From Acidobacteriaceae bacterium (GTDB lineage Bacteria; Acidobacteriota; Terriglobia; Terriglobales; Acidobacteriaceae): DNA of 47,878 nucleotides. The stretch is from assembly GCA_003165075.1 (NCBI GenBank), contig PLSM01000087.1, forward strand, positions 1 through 47,878, given 5' to 3'. A program made the translations under genes and the position numbers. Below are positions 34,009 through 42,231 of the stretch, piece by piece. Under the pieces are notes generated by a model. The model worked only from the letters and a program-made list of their open reading frames with translations. It was not told where the DNA came from and made no database searches. Position 1 is the stretch's first letter; each line of letters starts with the position of its first letter.

Positions 34009-35493
34009 TCAGACGCCTCCAGGCCGGGTGCGCGCCGTGCCAATCTCCGGTGCGTCCTTAGAATTGCTGCTGGAGCTGAGCGGCAAAGTGAGGACGATGC
34101 GGGCGCCGCCGCTGGGGCGGTTGGAGGCGGAGACGGTTCCGCCGTGGGCGCGCACCACCGCATCCACAAAAGCCAGACCAAGGCCGTGGCCGGTGGATTC
34201 CGGCCCCTTGACGCGCCACTCGAAGAGGTGAGGACTGACTTCCGGGGAAAAACCGGGGCCATCGTCTTCCAACACCAACAGCGCAGAGTCTTGCTGGGCT
34301 TGGAGCTGCAAGGTCACGCTGCAGGAGGCGGGCAGGTGCTTGATCTGGTTATCGAAGAGGTTGGCAACCATGCGATGAATGAGCGCGGCATCGGCGTTGA
34401 TCTTCAATGAACCGCTGCTGCGCAGGGCGATGCGCAACCCTTTCTCAGACATGGAAGGTTCGTAGAGATCGATCATCACGCGCAACAATTCATCCAGATC
34501 AATCTGGCTGCGGGAGAGCCGTAGCGCATCGGCTTTGCCCTCGGCAACATCGAGCGAGGTATTGAGGAACTCGGTCAGGCGATCCAACTCCTCAATTGCA
34601 GAGACGATTGGGTCCGCCTGCTCGCCATGGGGGGTGGCCGAGAGCGACGCCTCCAGTTTTCCGCGGATGGCGGTGAGGGGGCTGCGCAAATCGTGGGCCA
34701 GCGTGTCGGTGATGGTGTGGAGCTGATGCATGGAGCTCTCAATGCGATCGAGCATGTGATTGAGGGTGTGGGCCAGGTGGCCCACTTCGTCGTTACGCGC
34801 GGTAGTGGGGACGCGGGCGCTCAGCTCAGAGTGTCCAATCCTGGAGGCTGCCTCGGTAATTTCACGCACGTGACTGAGCATGCGGCGGGCGGTGTAGAAG
34901 ACAATGGCAAATCCCAGTAGAACGAGCACCAGCCATAAAACGATGAAGCGGAGGCGCAGGCTGCGGAGCACGCGCAGCTCGTCCCGTTCCGACAGGCCAA
35001 GGTAAATAAGGCTGCCATCGTCGATGCGTGTGGAAGCCACGCGAAAGGGCACTCGATAGCCATCCACATGCACGTCGGTGGGACTGTCGGGAAGGATCTT
35101 GGTTTTCTGAATGGCCTGCAAATACTGTGTGCCGTTGCCCACCCCGACCCACAGACTGAGCGAGCCATCCGCGCCGGTCTGGAGGAAGAACACGGAGTCG
35201 TTGGAGCTGTTTTGAGAGAGCAGCCGGTTGGGAACTTCCTTGCCGGCCAACTCCGCCACTTCTCCTACGACGCGGTCATAGAGGGCATTCTTGGGCGTTC
35301 GTTCCGCCACGTCGCCCAGCACCTCGACTTCACCCGCGAGCCAGGCGTCACTGCGGCGCTGAATGTCCTGAGCCACGAAGCGGTGGAGAAAGACAAAAAC
35401 CAGCATAGTGCCGCAAGCGAAGGCCAGCGTGGCCCACAGCGAGATGCGCCACGCGGCGCTGTGCATGGCGGGCTTAGCGGTCCTTGAGGACAT
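34009..35493 (-). CDS. Two-component sensor histidine kinase
   Basis: 494 residues: membrane helix near the N terminus, a periplasmic sensor region (about 40-175), a second helix (about 181-200), HAMP (about 205-255), dimerisation domain with phospho-acceptor His267 in TLAHDLRSPLTAIRG, and an ATPase domain with N-box LFDNQIKHLPA, DDGPGFSPE and GHGLGLAFVDAVV. ATG at 35493 is chosen because GAGG in the end of the regulator gene lies eight bases upstream, giving a 20-base overlap with that gene; GTG at 35502 and ATG at 35466 are alternatives. The signal is unknown; the neighbouring tolC-like gene hints at envelope or efflux stress. Confidence 0.9.
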   Translation of the reverse strand: MSSRTAKPAMHSAAWRISLWATLAFACGTMLVFVFLHRFVAQDIQRRSDAWLAGEVEVLGDVAERTPKNALYDRVVGEVAELAGKEVPNRLLSQNSSNDSVFFLQTGADGSLSLWVGVGNGTQYLQAIQKTKILPDSPTDVHVDGYRVPFRVASTRIDDGSLIYLGLSERDELRVLRSLRLRFIVLWLVLVLLGFAIVFYTARRMLSHVREITEAASRIGHSELSARVPTTARNDEVGHLAHTLNHMLDRIESSMHQLHTITDTLAHDLRSPLTAIRGKLEASLSATPHGEQADPIVSAIEELDRLTEFLNTSLDVAEGKADALRLSRSQIDLDELLRVMIDLYEPSMSEKGLRIALRSSGSLKINADAALIHRMVANLFDNQIKHLPASCSVTLQLQAQQDSALLVLEDDGPGFSPEVSPHLFEWRVKGPESTGHGLGLAFVDAVVRAHGGTVSASNRPSGGARIVLTLPLSSSSNSKDAPEIGTARTRPGGV

Positions 35494-36151
35494 AGCCCAC
35501 ACCTCTAAGCGTTCGTATCAGCGGCTGTTGGCCCTTGCCGTCCACCTTTCCTCGCAGACGGTAGATGTGTACGTCCACCACATTGGTATCCGGCTGGATG
35601 CGCATGCCCCACACCTTATCCAAGATCATAGAGCGCGTGACCACGCGCCCAGCGTTCCTGCACAGGTACTCGAGGAGAACAAACTCTTGCGGCGTGAGTT
35701 GCAGAATCTGGCCGGAGCGGGTGGCCTCGCGGCGGAGCAAGTCGAGCTCGAGGTCGAGTACGCGCAAGCGCGTTGCTTCACTGCCCGCAGGGGCATTGCG
35801 CTTGAGCAGGTTGCGCAATCGCGCCAGCAATTCGGCCATTGCGAAAGGCTTGGTGAGATAGTCGTCTCCACCCTGTTCCAGGCCGCGCACGCGGTCGTCG
35901 GTGGAGCGGCGCGCGGAGAGAATCAGCACTGGAGCGTTGACGCCGATTTGGCGCAGACGAAGGAGCAGACTGATGCCGTCCTGGTCGGGCAATCCCAGAT
36001 CCACGACAAGAATGTCGTAGGCTGCCTCGAGGGCGAGTTGCTCGGCAGCCTTGCCGTTTGCCGCGACGTCGACCTGATATCCCGCTTCAACGAGCGAGTG
36101 GCGCAGGAAAGCCTGAATGTCATGCTCATCTTCCACCAGTAGAAGCCGCAT
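35474..36151 (-). CDS. OmpR/PhoB-family response regulator
   Basis: 225 residues. Receiver domain (1-115) with the acidic pair in LVEDEHD, phospho-acceptor Asp51 in LVVDLGLPDQDG, and Lys101 in YLTKPF. The C-terminal winged-helix DNA-binding domain has LTPQEFVLLEYLCRNAGRVVTRSMILDKVW and VDVHIYRLRGKVD. It acts with the overlapping histidine-kinase gene downstream. The 280-base region upstream of it, which follows the tolC-like gene, probably contains its own promoter. Confidence 0.93.
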   Translation of the reverse strand: MRLLLVEDEHDIQAFLRHSLVEAGYQVDVAANGKAAEQLALEAAYDILVVDLGLPDQDGISLLLRLRQIGVNAPVLILSARRSTDDRVRGLEQGGDDYLTKPFAMAELLARLRNLLKRNAPAGSEATRLRVLDLELDLLRREATRSGQILQLTPQEFVLLEYLCRNAGRVVTRSMILDKVWGMRIQPDTNVVDVHIYRLRGKVDGKGQQPLIRTLRGVGYVLKDR

Positions 36152-36430
36152 AAGTGGATATTAGTGTATTTGCTTACGGAGACTCTGAATAAGTCCCTCT
36201 GGTTAGCGGATATTCCCTCGGGGATTAAAGCCCACGCAGATTGTTGCCGGCTTGTGTCATGGCTGGCCCTACGCCTATCAAGACTCAGATTTGTTCAGAG
36301 GCTCCTTTACGGACACGCTGTTTCCGGTGAGTTAGGTCGATTCCATAGTTTCAAGTTAGTCACGCGCATTGTTTTCAAGCGGGCTCGCGACGCAAATTGG
36401 AAGTTGGATTCAGTTCCGGAGAAGCGTGAG
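36152..36430. other. Intergenic region between tolC-like and regulator genes
   Basis: About 280 bases with both flanking genes on the minus strand. There is no recognisable gene; short frames on either strand lack protein features. It probably carries the terminator of the tolC-like gene and the promoter of the two-component system, neither clear by eye. Confidence 0.35.
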
Positions 36431-37897
36431 TTAGCGTCCTAGATAAACGCGGTATTGCTGCTCCAGGATGCCGGCGGAGCGGGCCAGGGCGAGCTTGGAC
36501 AGGTTGTACTGGTAGAGGGTCTCGACGAGGTTGCTTTGCGCGGCGGCCAGGGTGGCCTGGGCGGTGACCAGGGGCAGGTTGTCGTCCACTCCGGCGCTCA
36601 CGCGGTCGGTTTCGTCGCCCAGCGCGCGGGTGGCCAGGTCCACGTTGGAGCGCGCCACTTCCACCAGCCTGCTGGTGGCGTCCACATCGAGGAGAGCGGA
36701 GCGCACCTGCTGGTCGATACGCCCGCGCAGATCGTCTAGCTGAGCGTTGACCGCGGCCAGTTGGGCGGCAGCGGAATCCTCATCGCCGCGCAGGCGTGCC
36801 TCGCGAAAGATGGGCACACTGAGGGTGCCCACCGCAGCAAAGTTGCCGTGTGTGCCGGCGCCGTTTACGGTGTCCACTCCCCAGTAGCCGCCAAAACTGA
36901 GGGTGGGCAGGCGCTGGCTGCGATAAGCGAAGTGGATAGCCTTGACTTCAGCCAACTGGTTTTGCAGGTTCTGATAGTCCTGGCGATTCTTGTAGGCGAC
37001 GGCGCGTACCTCGTCCGGGGTCTGCGCAGCCAGATCGCTATAGGGTGCGGGGTCAGTGAGAATGACCTTCTGCCCGGGGTCGACACCGATCTCGCGCTTG
37101 AGCAGGATCATGTCCTTCTCGACTGCATTTTGGGCGGCAATCAGAGCTTGCTGCTGGGCCAGCAACTGGACGCGCGCGCGTAGTTCGTCCAGGTTTGCCG
37201 CGGTGCCGGCCTCGTGCGCGGCACGAGCCTGATCGAGCAGAAGCTTGTCGGCGGCTTCCAGCGCGGTGGCGTTCTCGACCTCGCTGGCTGCGGCAATGGC
37301 GTGCAAATAGGCCGATACCACCTGCTGCACCACCTCGCCCCGAGCTGACATCTTGGCGAAGTAGGCCGCGCGCTGCGCGGCGCCAGCCGCCTTCCATCCG
37401 GCGAGCACGGGACCGGAAAAGAGCACCTGGCTGAAGTTGAACTGACCCTGGGTGAGGTCGTTGCGGGTGATGGTGGAAAGTCCGGCGGGCATGACGCCAC
37501 CGGGAAACAGCGAACTGAACTTGCTGATGGTACCCGGCCCAAAACCTAGCGCGGCAAGATCGTGTTGAAAGACACCGGTGCCGCCGCTGAGGGTGATGTT
37601 GGGAAGGAACTCCTGAAGCGCCTCATTCTTCTCGCCGGTGAGAGCCTTCTCACTGTTTTCGGCTTCCTTCAGGCCCAGATTGTTCTTGAGTCCCAGATTG
37701 ACGGCTTCGTCGAGCGAGAGTCTGAGGGCCTCGTCGCTGGCCGGACGGACCGTGACGCTGCCGTAAAAGGGATTGACGGCAGAGGAGGGGTTCGGCGCCT
37801 GCCCGAGCACAGCGGCGCTCGCCATGCCGAAAAGGAGGCAAAAAGCCGGGGCTCCCATCCGCCGCAAGACAAGATGATGACTATAACTCACTTCCAC
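36431..37897 (-). CDS. TolC-family outer-membrane efflux protein
   Basis: 488 residues. After a signal peptide (cleavage near VLGQA) the protein shows the two OEP repeats: LSLDEAVNLGLKNNLGLKEAE near the start and long alpha-helical coiled-coil stretches (about 180-260 and 385-470), with AVNAQLDDLRGRIDQQVRSALLDVDA typical of the second half. TolC proteins form the outer-membrane duct of tripartite pumps or type I secretion. No adaptor or inner-membrane pump gene lies in the window. The reading frame begins with GTG at 37897; a TTG at 37867 or ATG at 37858 could be the true start, both keeping the signal peptide. Confidence 0.87.
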   Translation of the reverse strand: MEVSYSHHLVLRRMGAPAFCLLFGMASAAVLGQAPNPSSAVNPFYGSVTVRPASDEALRLSLDEAVNLGLKNNLGLKEAENSEKALTGEKNEALQEFLPNITLSGGTGVFQHDLAALGFGPGTISKFSSLFPGGVMPAGLSTITRNDLTQGQFNFSQVLFSGPVLAGWKAAGAAQRAAYFAKMSARGEVVQQVVSAYLHAIAAASEVENATALEAADKLLLDQARAAHEAGTAANLDELRARVQLLAQQQALIAAQNAVEKDMILLKREIGVDPGQKVILTDPAPYSDLAAQTPDEVRAVAYKNRQDYQNLQNQLAEVKAIHFAYRSQRLPTLSFGGYWGVDTVNGAGTHGNFAAVGTLSVPIFREARLRGDEDSAAAQLAAVNAQLDDLRGRIDQQVRSALLDVDATSRLVEVARSNVDLATRALGDETDRVSAGVDDNLPLVTAQATLAAAQSNLVETLYQYNLSKLALARSAGILEQQYRVYLGR

Positions 37898-38086
37898 TAT
37901 TGTCTCAGATGAGCAAAACGGCGCAAGGATTCCCCATCACAGTCGAAAAACCCGGCTGACGCCTATTTTCGGTCAATTTTTACTTTCGCACGGGCACCGA
38001 ATGGAGCTACTATTGCTGCGATTTTGGCATCGTACTTCGAGATGCCCGGTTCGGAATGGCGTCTCCTGGATAGGCAAAGGAGGACT

Positions 38087-38239
38087 ATGGCTAGCCCTAA
38101 GAAATGCGCAAATGCGGCCTGTAGCTGTATTCCACCCAACAATGCGAAGTATTGCAGCCCGCATTGCGAGGGTATCGGGAACAAGATGGAGATTGTGTGT
38201 CTCTGCGGCCACGCCGATTGTGCCGGCAACGTGAAATAA
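38087..38239 (+). CDS. Small bacterial metallothionein
   Basis: 50 residues with eight Cys (positions 7, 12, 14, 23, 27, 38, 40, 45) and His 26 and 42. The spacing KKCxxxxCSC, YCSPHC and CLCGHADC fits the SmtA/BmtA-type metallothionein family, cytoplasmic proteins that bind zinc, cadmium or copper through Cys and His. ATG at 38087 follows a strong AAAGGAGGA site, which points to high translation. The longer frame from 38024 is less likely. The family usually has nine Cys, so one ligand may be lost or replaced. No metal-sensor gene was seen nearby. Confidence 0.82.
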   Translation: MASPKKCANAACSCIPPNNAKYCSPHCEGIGNKMEIVCLCGHADCAGNVK

Positions 38240-38342
38240 GCCATAGGCGCGGCGGCGACTAGATGGAGAGATCGCAATCACGCGGGTGGGAAAGCCTTGT
38301 CCTGCGGAACGTTGTGTGTGTCTGGAGGATTGGGGGAGAACC

Positions 38343-38627
38343 CTACGCTGCGCGGAAGAACTTCTCCACCTTAGGGCGCTTGCGCTGAGCGGCGTGCCAT
38401 AGATCATACTGCTGCTGCAAGTCGAGCCACATGCCGGGCTCTGTGCCAAACGCGTCGGCCAGCCGGAGCGCCATCGACGCTGTGAACGACGCCCGTCCAT
38501 TCAGCAGGCGCGAGAGCGTCGAACGCGCCACGCGCAGCCGCCTGGCCGCAACGGTCACTTGAACGTCGCCGAGGTATTCGCGGAGTATTTCGCCTGGATG
38601 GGCCGGGTTGTACATCGTCATCGCCAT
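38343..38627 (-). CDS. higA: HigA-type antitoxin (XRE/VapI HTH)
   Basis: 94 residues with MYNPAHPGEILREYL at the start and a helix-turn-helix (about 22-60, including VAARRLRVARSTLSRLLNGRAS). HigA binds and blocks the HigB mRNA interferase and represses its own operon. ATG at 38627 has AGGAG seven bases upstream, within the short gap after higB. The toxin-first order is usual for higBA. Confidence 0.9.
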   Translation of the reverse strand: MAMTMYNPAHPGEILREYLGDVQVTVAARRLRVARSTLSRLLNGRASFTASMALRLADAFGTEPGMWLDLQQQYDLWHAAQRKRPKVEKFFRAA

Positions 38628-38645
38628 AGATGTTCTCCTCACTGG

Positions 38646-38924
38646 TCAGTGGTAATCCTGATAGTCCACAAGGATTGCATTCTCGTTTTCAAACCTAAAT
38701 GTCATGCGCCAGTTTGCGTTGACCTTGACGGACCAGTGATCTGCGAGCGCCCCTTGGAAAGGATGCAGATCCCAGCCGGGGACATTCATTCGACTCGCGT
38801 TCTTGGCGGTGTTCAACAGCGTAAGTTGCCTGCGCAGCTTCACCGCATGTGCAGGTTGGATTCCCGCCTTGCTTCCGGTAAGGAAAAAGCTCTCCAGACC
38901 CGCGTGCCGGAACGACTGAATCAT
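38646..38924 (-). CDS. higB: HigB-type toxin (RelE-superfamily mRNA interferase)
   Basis: 92 residues with the HigB pattern: MIQSFRHAGLESFFLTGS at the start, AVKLRRQLTLLNTA, then WDLHPFQGALADHWSVKVN and NWRMTFRFENENAILVDYQDYH at the end. HigB cleaves mRNA at the ribosome and is neutralised by HigA. The gene is full length and no inactivating change is visible. It forms a two-gene unit with higA, 18 bases apart. Confidence 0.92.
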   Translation of the reverse strand: MIQSFRHAGLESFFLTGSKAGIQPAHAVKLRRQLTLLNTAKNASRMNVPGWDLHPFQGALADHWSVKVNANWRMTFRFENENAILVDYQDYH

Positions 38925-39043
38925 GCAAAGACTGTAGCGAGTAGCGCCTCACGCGTCAAGGGGACATCCTTCATATGCCGGGCGCCCCGAGTCTGGAGAA
39001 CGATAATGGGGCCAAGCGGCAGCAGTAGGAAAGAGCCACGGTC

Positions 39044-39460
39044 ATGATCCGAAGAATTTTGTTAGCGGGAATAGGTGTCTTGTTGGGAGTTGCAATCGTC
39101 TCAGCACAACAGACTTCTGTAGCGGTCAAAGCGGCAGTTGCCCCGCACTACCCTCCAATCGCAGTAGCAGCTAGAATCGCGGGCGACGTTGTCGTTCGAG
39201 TCGCGATTGGAACCGACGGTTCTGTACTTCATGCTGAGCCTCTCAGCGGCCCTAAGTGGCTGCGACAGTCTGCCATCGAAGCTGCTGAGAAATGGAAGTT
39301 CGAAGCCTCCGATCCGGCAACCCCGAACCGGAGTTCCGAGATCAAATTCTCCTATGCCCTTTTGTCCGAAGATGCCAAGGAGGAATCAGAGACAGAGTTC
39401 TTGCCGCCGGATGCTGTGGTACTGAGGCATCGCCCAGCGAAGCCGACCGTGAACTACTGA
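39044..39460 (+). CDS. TonB C-terminal-domain protein (energy-transducer-like)
   Basis: 138 residues: an N-terminal hydrophobic segment (about 4-21), which may be a signal peptide or an anchor, followed directly by a TonB C-terminal fold (about 27-105) with APHYPPIAVAARIAGDVVVRVAIGTDGSV and AIEAAEKWKFEA. The usual Pro-rich periplasm-spanning linker is missing, so it is not a standard TonB. Such short proteins are frequent in Acidobacteriota. It could assist the TonB-dependent receptor found in this window, but they are 25 kb apart. Confidence 0.8.
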   Translation: MIRRILLAGIGVLLGVAIVSAQQTSVAVKAAVAPHYPPIAVAARIAGDVVVRVAIGTDGSVLHAEPLSGPKWLRQSAIEAAEKWKFEASDPATPNRSSEIKFSYALLSEDAKEESETEFLPPDAVVLRHRPAKPTVNY

Positions 39461-39473
39461 GCGCAGAGCATCC

Positions 39474-39518
39474 GTGCCGGGCGCTTCGGGTCTCGCTTTT
39501 GAGACCCGGGCGTCCACA
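39474..39518 (+). repeat. Palindromic repeat, copy 3 (convergent terminator-like)
   Basis: CGGGTCTC (39487-39494) pairs with GAGACCCG (39501-39508) around the loop GCTTTT. It is followed by a GG-N-TCCACA stretch and preceded by GTGCC. Layout and loop (G-A/C-TTTT when read in the same sense) match copies 1 and 2 at 13650-13689 and 45151-45190, though stem bases differ. It lies between the convergent tonB-like and EF-G-like genes and could stop both transcripts. Confidence 0.55.
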
Positions 39519-39537
39519 CACAGAATGATCCAGTCCG

Positions 39538-41688
39538 CTATTCTTCCTCTTCGTCCACCGGGCGCTTGGCGTTGGCCAGGATCTTGTCGGCTACCAGTTG
39601 GGGGACGATGTCGTAGTGGTGCATCTCCATGCGGTAGCTGCCTTTGCCCTGGGTCATGGAAGTGAGCAGGGAGCCGTAGGCAAGCATCTCGGCCATCGGG
39701 ACTTCAGCGTTGATGACCGTGGTGCGGCCCTTGGACTCCATGCCCTGGACGCGGCCGCGGCGGCTGTTAAGGTCGCCCATCAAGGTTCCGGCAAACTCGT
39801 CGGGAGCCTCGATTTCGACCTTCATGACGGGCTCCAGCAGGCAGGGCTTACACAGTTCCATGCACTTGCGGAAGGCGATGCGGCCGGCCATCTTGAACGA
39901 CATTTCGTTGGAATCGACGTCGTGGTAGCTGCCGTCAAAGACGGTAACTTTGAAATCCACAACGGGATAGCCAGCCAGGTAGCCGCGCGCCGCGGACTCG
40001 ACGATGCCCTTTTCGACGGCGGGAATGAAGTTGCGCGGAATGGCGCCGCCGAACACGTCGTTCTCAAACTCGAAGCCGCCGCCGCGGGGCATGGGCTCCA
40101 TACGAATCTTGCAGTCGCCAAACTGGCCATGGCCGCCGGTCTGCTTTTTGTGCCGGCCCTGGGCCTCGGCGCGGCCGCGAATGGTTTCGCGGTAGGGCAC
40201 CTTGGGCGCCTTGAGCGTGACTTCAGCGTGGTAACGCTTCTTAAGGCGGGAGACGATAGTCTCGATGTGCGGCTGACCGGCGCCGGCAATCAGGAACTCG
40301 TTGGTCTGCGGGTCGCGGAAGAAACGAATGAGCAGGTCCTCTTCCATGAGCTTATGAATGGCGGGGGCCAGCTTATCCTCGTCGGCGCGGCTCTTGGGCT
40401 CAATGGCGTAGGTCATGGCGGGCTCAGGCAAAGCGGCCAGTTCGACCTGAATGTCTCCGCCCTTCTGGCCCAGCGTGTCGCCGGTGAATGCGTCGCGCAG
40501 CTTGGCCACGGCGCCCAAATCCCCCGCGTGGAGTTCGGGTACTTCGACGGCTTTGCGACCCTGCATCACACTCAGGTGGCTCAGCCGCTCCTGTCCCCGA
40601 CGGGTGTAGTTTTCCAGGGTGGCGTCATTTCTGACGATCCCGCTGACCACCCGGAAGAAACTGATACGTCCGGCGAAGGGGTCGGTCATGGTTTTGAAGA
40701 TCAATAAAGCGGTGGGCTCAGCATCGTCCACCTTGCGGAAAGAGATTCCGGATTCTGCTGAGGCGGACGCGTCGCCGCCATTGGCCGTGGCCTGCATGGC
40801 AAGGGACTTGACCGCAAGGGGCGCGCGCTCGACAGGCGAGGAGGCGTAGACCTTGATGAAGTCCAGCAGGTGATCTGTGGCCATGTTGGACAACCCGCTG
40901 GTAAACAGCACGGGGAAGATGCGGTCTTCGCGGATGGCCTCATGCAGCGCGGTGATCAGGTGCTGCTCGGGAATAGTACCCTCGGCAAAGTACATCTCCA
41001 TCAGCTCGTCTTTGCCTTCGGCCACCAGTTCCACCAGCGCCTCATGGGCTGCTTTGGCCTGGGCGGCCAGGCTGGCCGGGATTTCGCCGGTGATCTTGCC
41101 GCGGCCGTCGCCCCCGGGGGTGTAATGGAAGGCCTCCATCGTCACCAGATCGACCACGCCATGAAAGCCCTCGGCGTCAGAGATGGGCAGCTGCACGGGC
41201 ACGCAATTCCGGCTCCAGCGGTCGCGCACATCGTCAATCAGGGCGCTTAGTCCGCCGCCACCCCCGGCCTTGGGGTGGTCCATCTGGTTCACGACCACGA
41301 TGCGGGGAACGGCCGCCTCTTCGGCATACCTCCACACCCGCTCGGTCACTGCCTCCACGCCGTTTTGAGCGTTCACCACCACCAGAGCTGTTTCTACGGG
41401 CAGCAGGGCGGCGCGGGCCTCGTGGGAGAACATGTGGAACCCGGGCGTGTCCACCAGGTTGATCTTGACGCCCTGCCACTCGGCAAAGGCCACAGCATTC
41501 TGCATGGTAGTGCCGCGGGCCACCTCTTCTTCGTCATAGGCGGTGGCAGCCGAGCCGTCTTCAACCCGGCCCTGGGTCGGGGTCATTTTGGCGGCATGCA
41601 GCATAGCGGCGATCAAGGTGGTTTTGCCGCTGTGCGCATGCCCCACTACAGCTACGTTGCGGATCTCACTTCCCTGGTAAGTTTTCAT
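39538..41688 (-). CDS. Elongation factor G-like GTPase (EF-G paralogue)
   Basis: 716 residues with EF-G domain order: GTPase (about 1-280), domain II, III, IV and V. The P loop is GHAHSGKTT (16-24), the switch-I region has EEVARGTTM in place of the usual ERGITI, G3 is DTPG, and G4 reads NQMD instead of NKMD. Domain IV contains the GGHGQFGD and GAIPRNFIPAVEKG blocks. These changes mark the EF-G-like paralogue group, not housekeeping fusA; its exact ribosomal role is unclear. AAGGAG lies seven bases before ATG. The gene stands alone. Confidence 0.9.
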   Translation of the reverse strand: MKTYQGSEIRNVAVVGHAHSGKTTLIAAMLHAAKMTPTQGRVEDGSAATAYDEEEVARGTTMQNAVAFAEWQGVKINLVDTPGFHMFSHEARAALLPVETALVVVNAQNGVEAVTERVWRYAEEAAVPRIVVVNQMDHPKAGGGGGLSALIDDVRDRWSRNCVPVQLPISDAEGFHGVVDLVTMEAFHYTPGGDGRGKITGEIPASLAAQAKAAHEALVELVAEGKDELMEMYFAEGTIPEQHLITALHEAIREDRIFPVLFTSGLSNMATDHLLDFIKVYASSPVERAPLAVKSLAMQATANGGDASASAESGISFRKVDDAEPTALLIFKTMTDPFAGRISFFRVVSGIVRNDATLENYTRRGQERLSHLSVMQGRKAVEVPELHAGDLGAVAKLRDAFTGDTLGQKGGDIQVELAALPEPAMTYAIEPKSRADEDKLAPAIHKLMEEDLLIRFFRDPQTNEFLIAGAGQPHIETIVSRLKKRYHAEVTLKAPKVPYRETIRGRAEAQGRHKKQTGGHGQFGDCKIRMEPMPRGGGFEFENDVFGGAIPRNFIPAVEKGIVESAARGYLAGYPVVDFKVTVFDGSYHDVDSNEMSFKMAGRIAFRKCMELCKPCLLEPVMKVEIEAPDEFAGTLMGDLNSRRGRVQGMESKGRTTVINAEVPMAEMLAYGSLLTSMTQGKGSYRMEMHHYDIVPQLVADKILANAKRPVDEEEE

Positions 41689-42231
41689 CGTGTTTCTCCT
41701 TGATGGTGCGAACCTGAATATGGCGAATCTGGATGGAGTGAATTTGGTCGCGAGGATACACCCGCGACAAAAGCGGTCTTCCCAGCCGCAGAATCGAGAT
41801 GCCGGGCAGCCGCGATCGGGATGGATTCCCGCAAAAATGAAGCGGATAGTTGCAGATGAGAGCAGCGCAGGGACCCCATGCAGGCGTCCCTGGGGACGTC
41901 AGCGGGTCCGGATTGCCGGGCTGCAGGGCCCGGTCTGCCGTCTTCCTCGTCCATGCGGAGAGTCTCCGGCTGGTGGCCGGCGGAGTTCAGGGGGTGAATC
42001 CGCCGGCTGTCCATCGTCAAGAAGCGGATGCTATCACACGCGGAGTGTGAACGTCCTGTGACTTGACGCACAAGGCGGGCGTTGGCAGGCGGCATGGCCG
42101 CGGCAGCCTGCAGCCGGAGGGACTGCCCGGTCCTCGCCGGCTGGTCTGTGATACATTTTGCTTACTCTTTTCGCATTCCCCGGTTTCCATTGTTCTTCCC
42201 TTTTTCCTGGACTGCCTTGAGGTGAATGCCG
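41689..42231. other. Divergent intergenic region
   Basis: About 540 bases between the divergent EF-G-like and MFS genes. Several open frames cross it, but none shows protein-like features. The only clear sites are a short inverted repeat at 42034-42050 and the ribosome sites at each end. Confidence 0.35.
42034..42050 (+). promoter_or_regulatory. Possible operator dyad upstream of the MFS gene
   Basis: TCACAC (42034-42039) and GTGTGA (42045-42050) form a perfect inverted repeat with a five-base spacer. It lies about 180 bases before the MFS start in the shared divergent region. Its size and symmetry suit a dimeric repressor site, but no regulator gene is adjacent, so this is tentative. Confidence 0.25.

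Noticed and set aside
36164..36442. Plus-strand open frame of 92 codons between regulator and tolC-like genes
   Set aside because: No ribosome site, no family motif, and it overlaps the end of the tolC-like gene.
39598..40707. Plus-strand open frame (369 codons) opposite the EF-G-like gene
   Set aside because: Low-complexity Gly/Ala/His/Leu composition and no motif; the EF-G frame has full domain conservation.
41690..42061. Pentapeptide-repeat-like start (GANLNMANLDGVNL) in the divergent intergenic region
   Set aside because: Only about two repeats occur before the pattern is lost, and the rest of the frame is Arg/Pro/Gly-rich; most likely chance.
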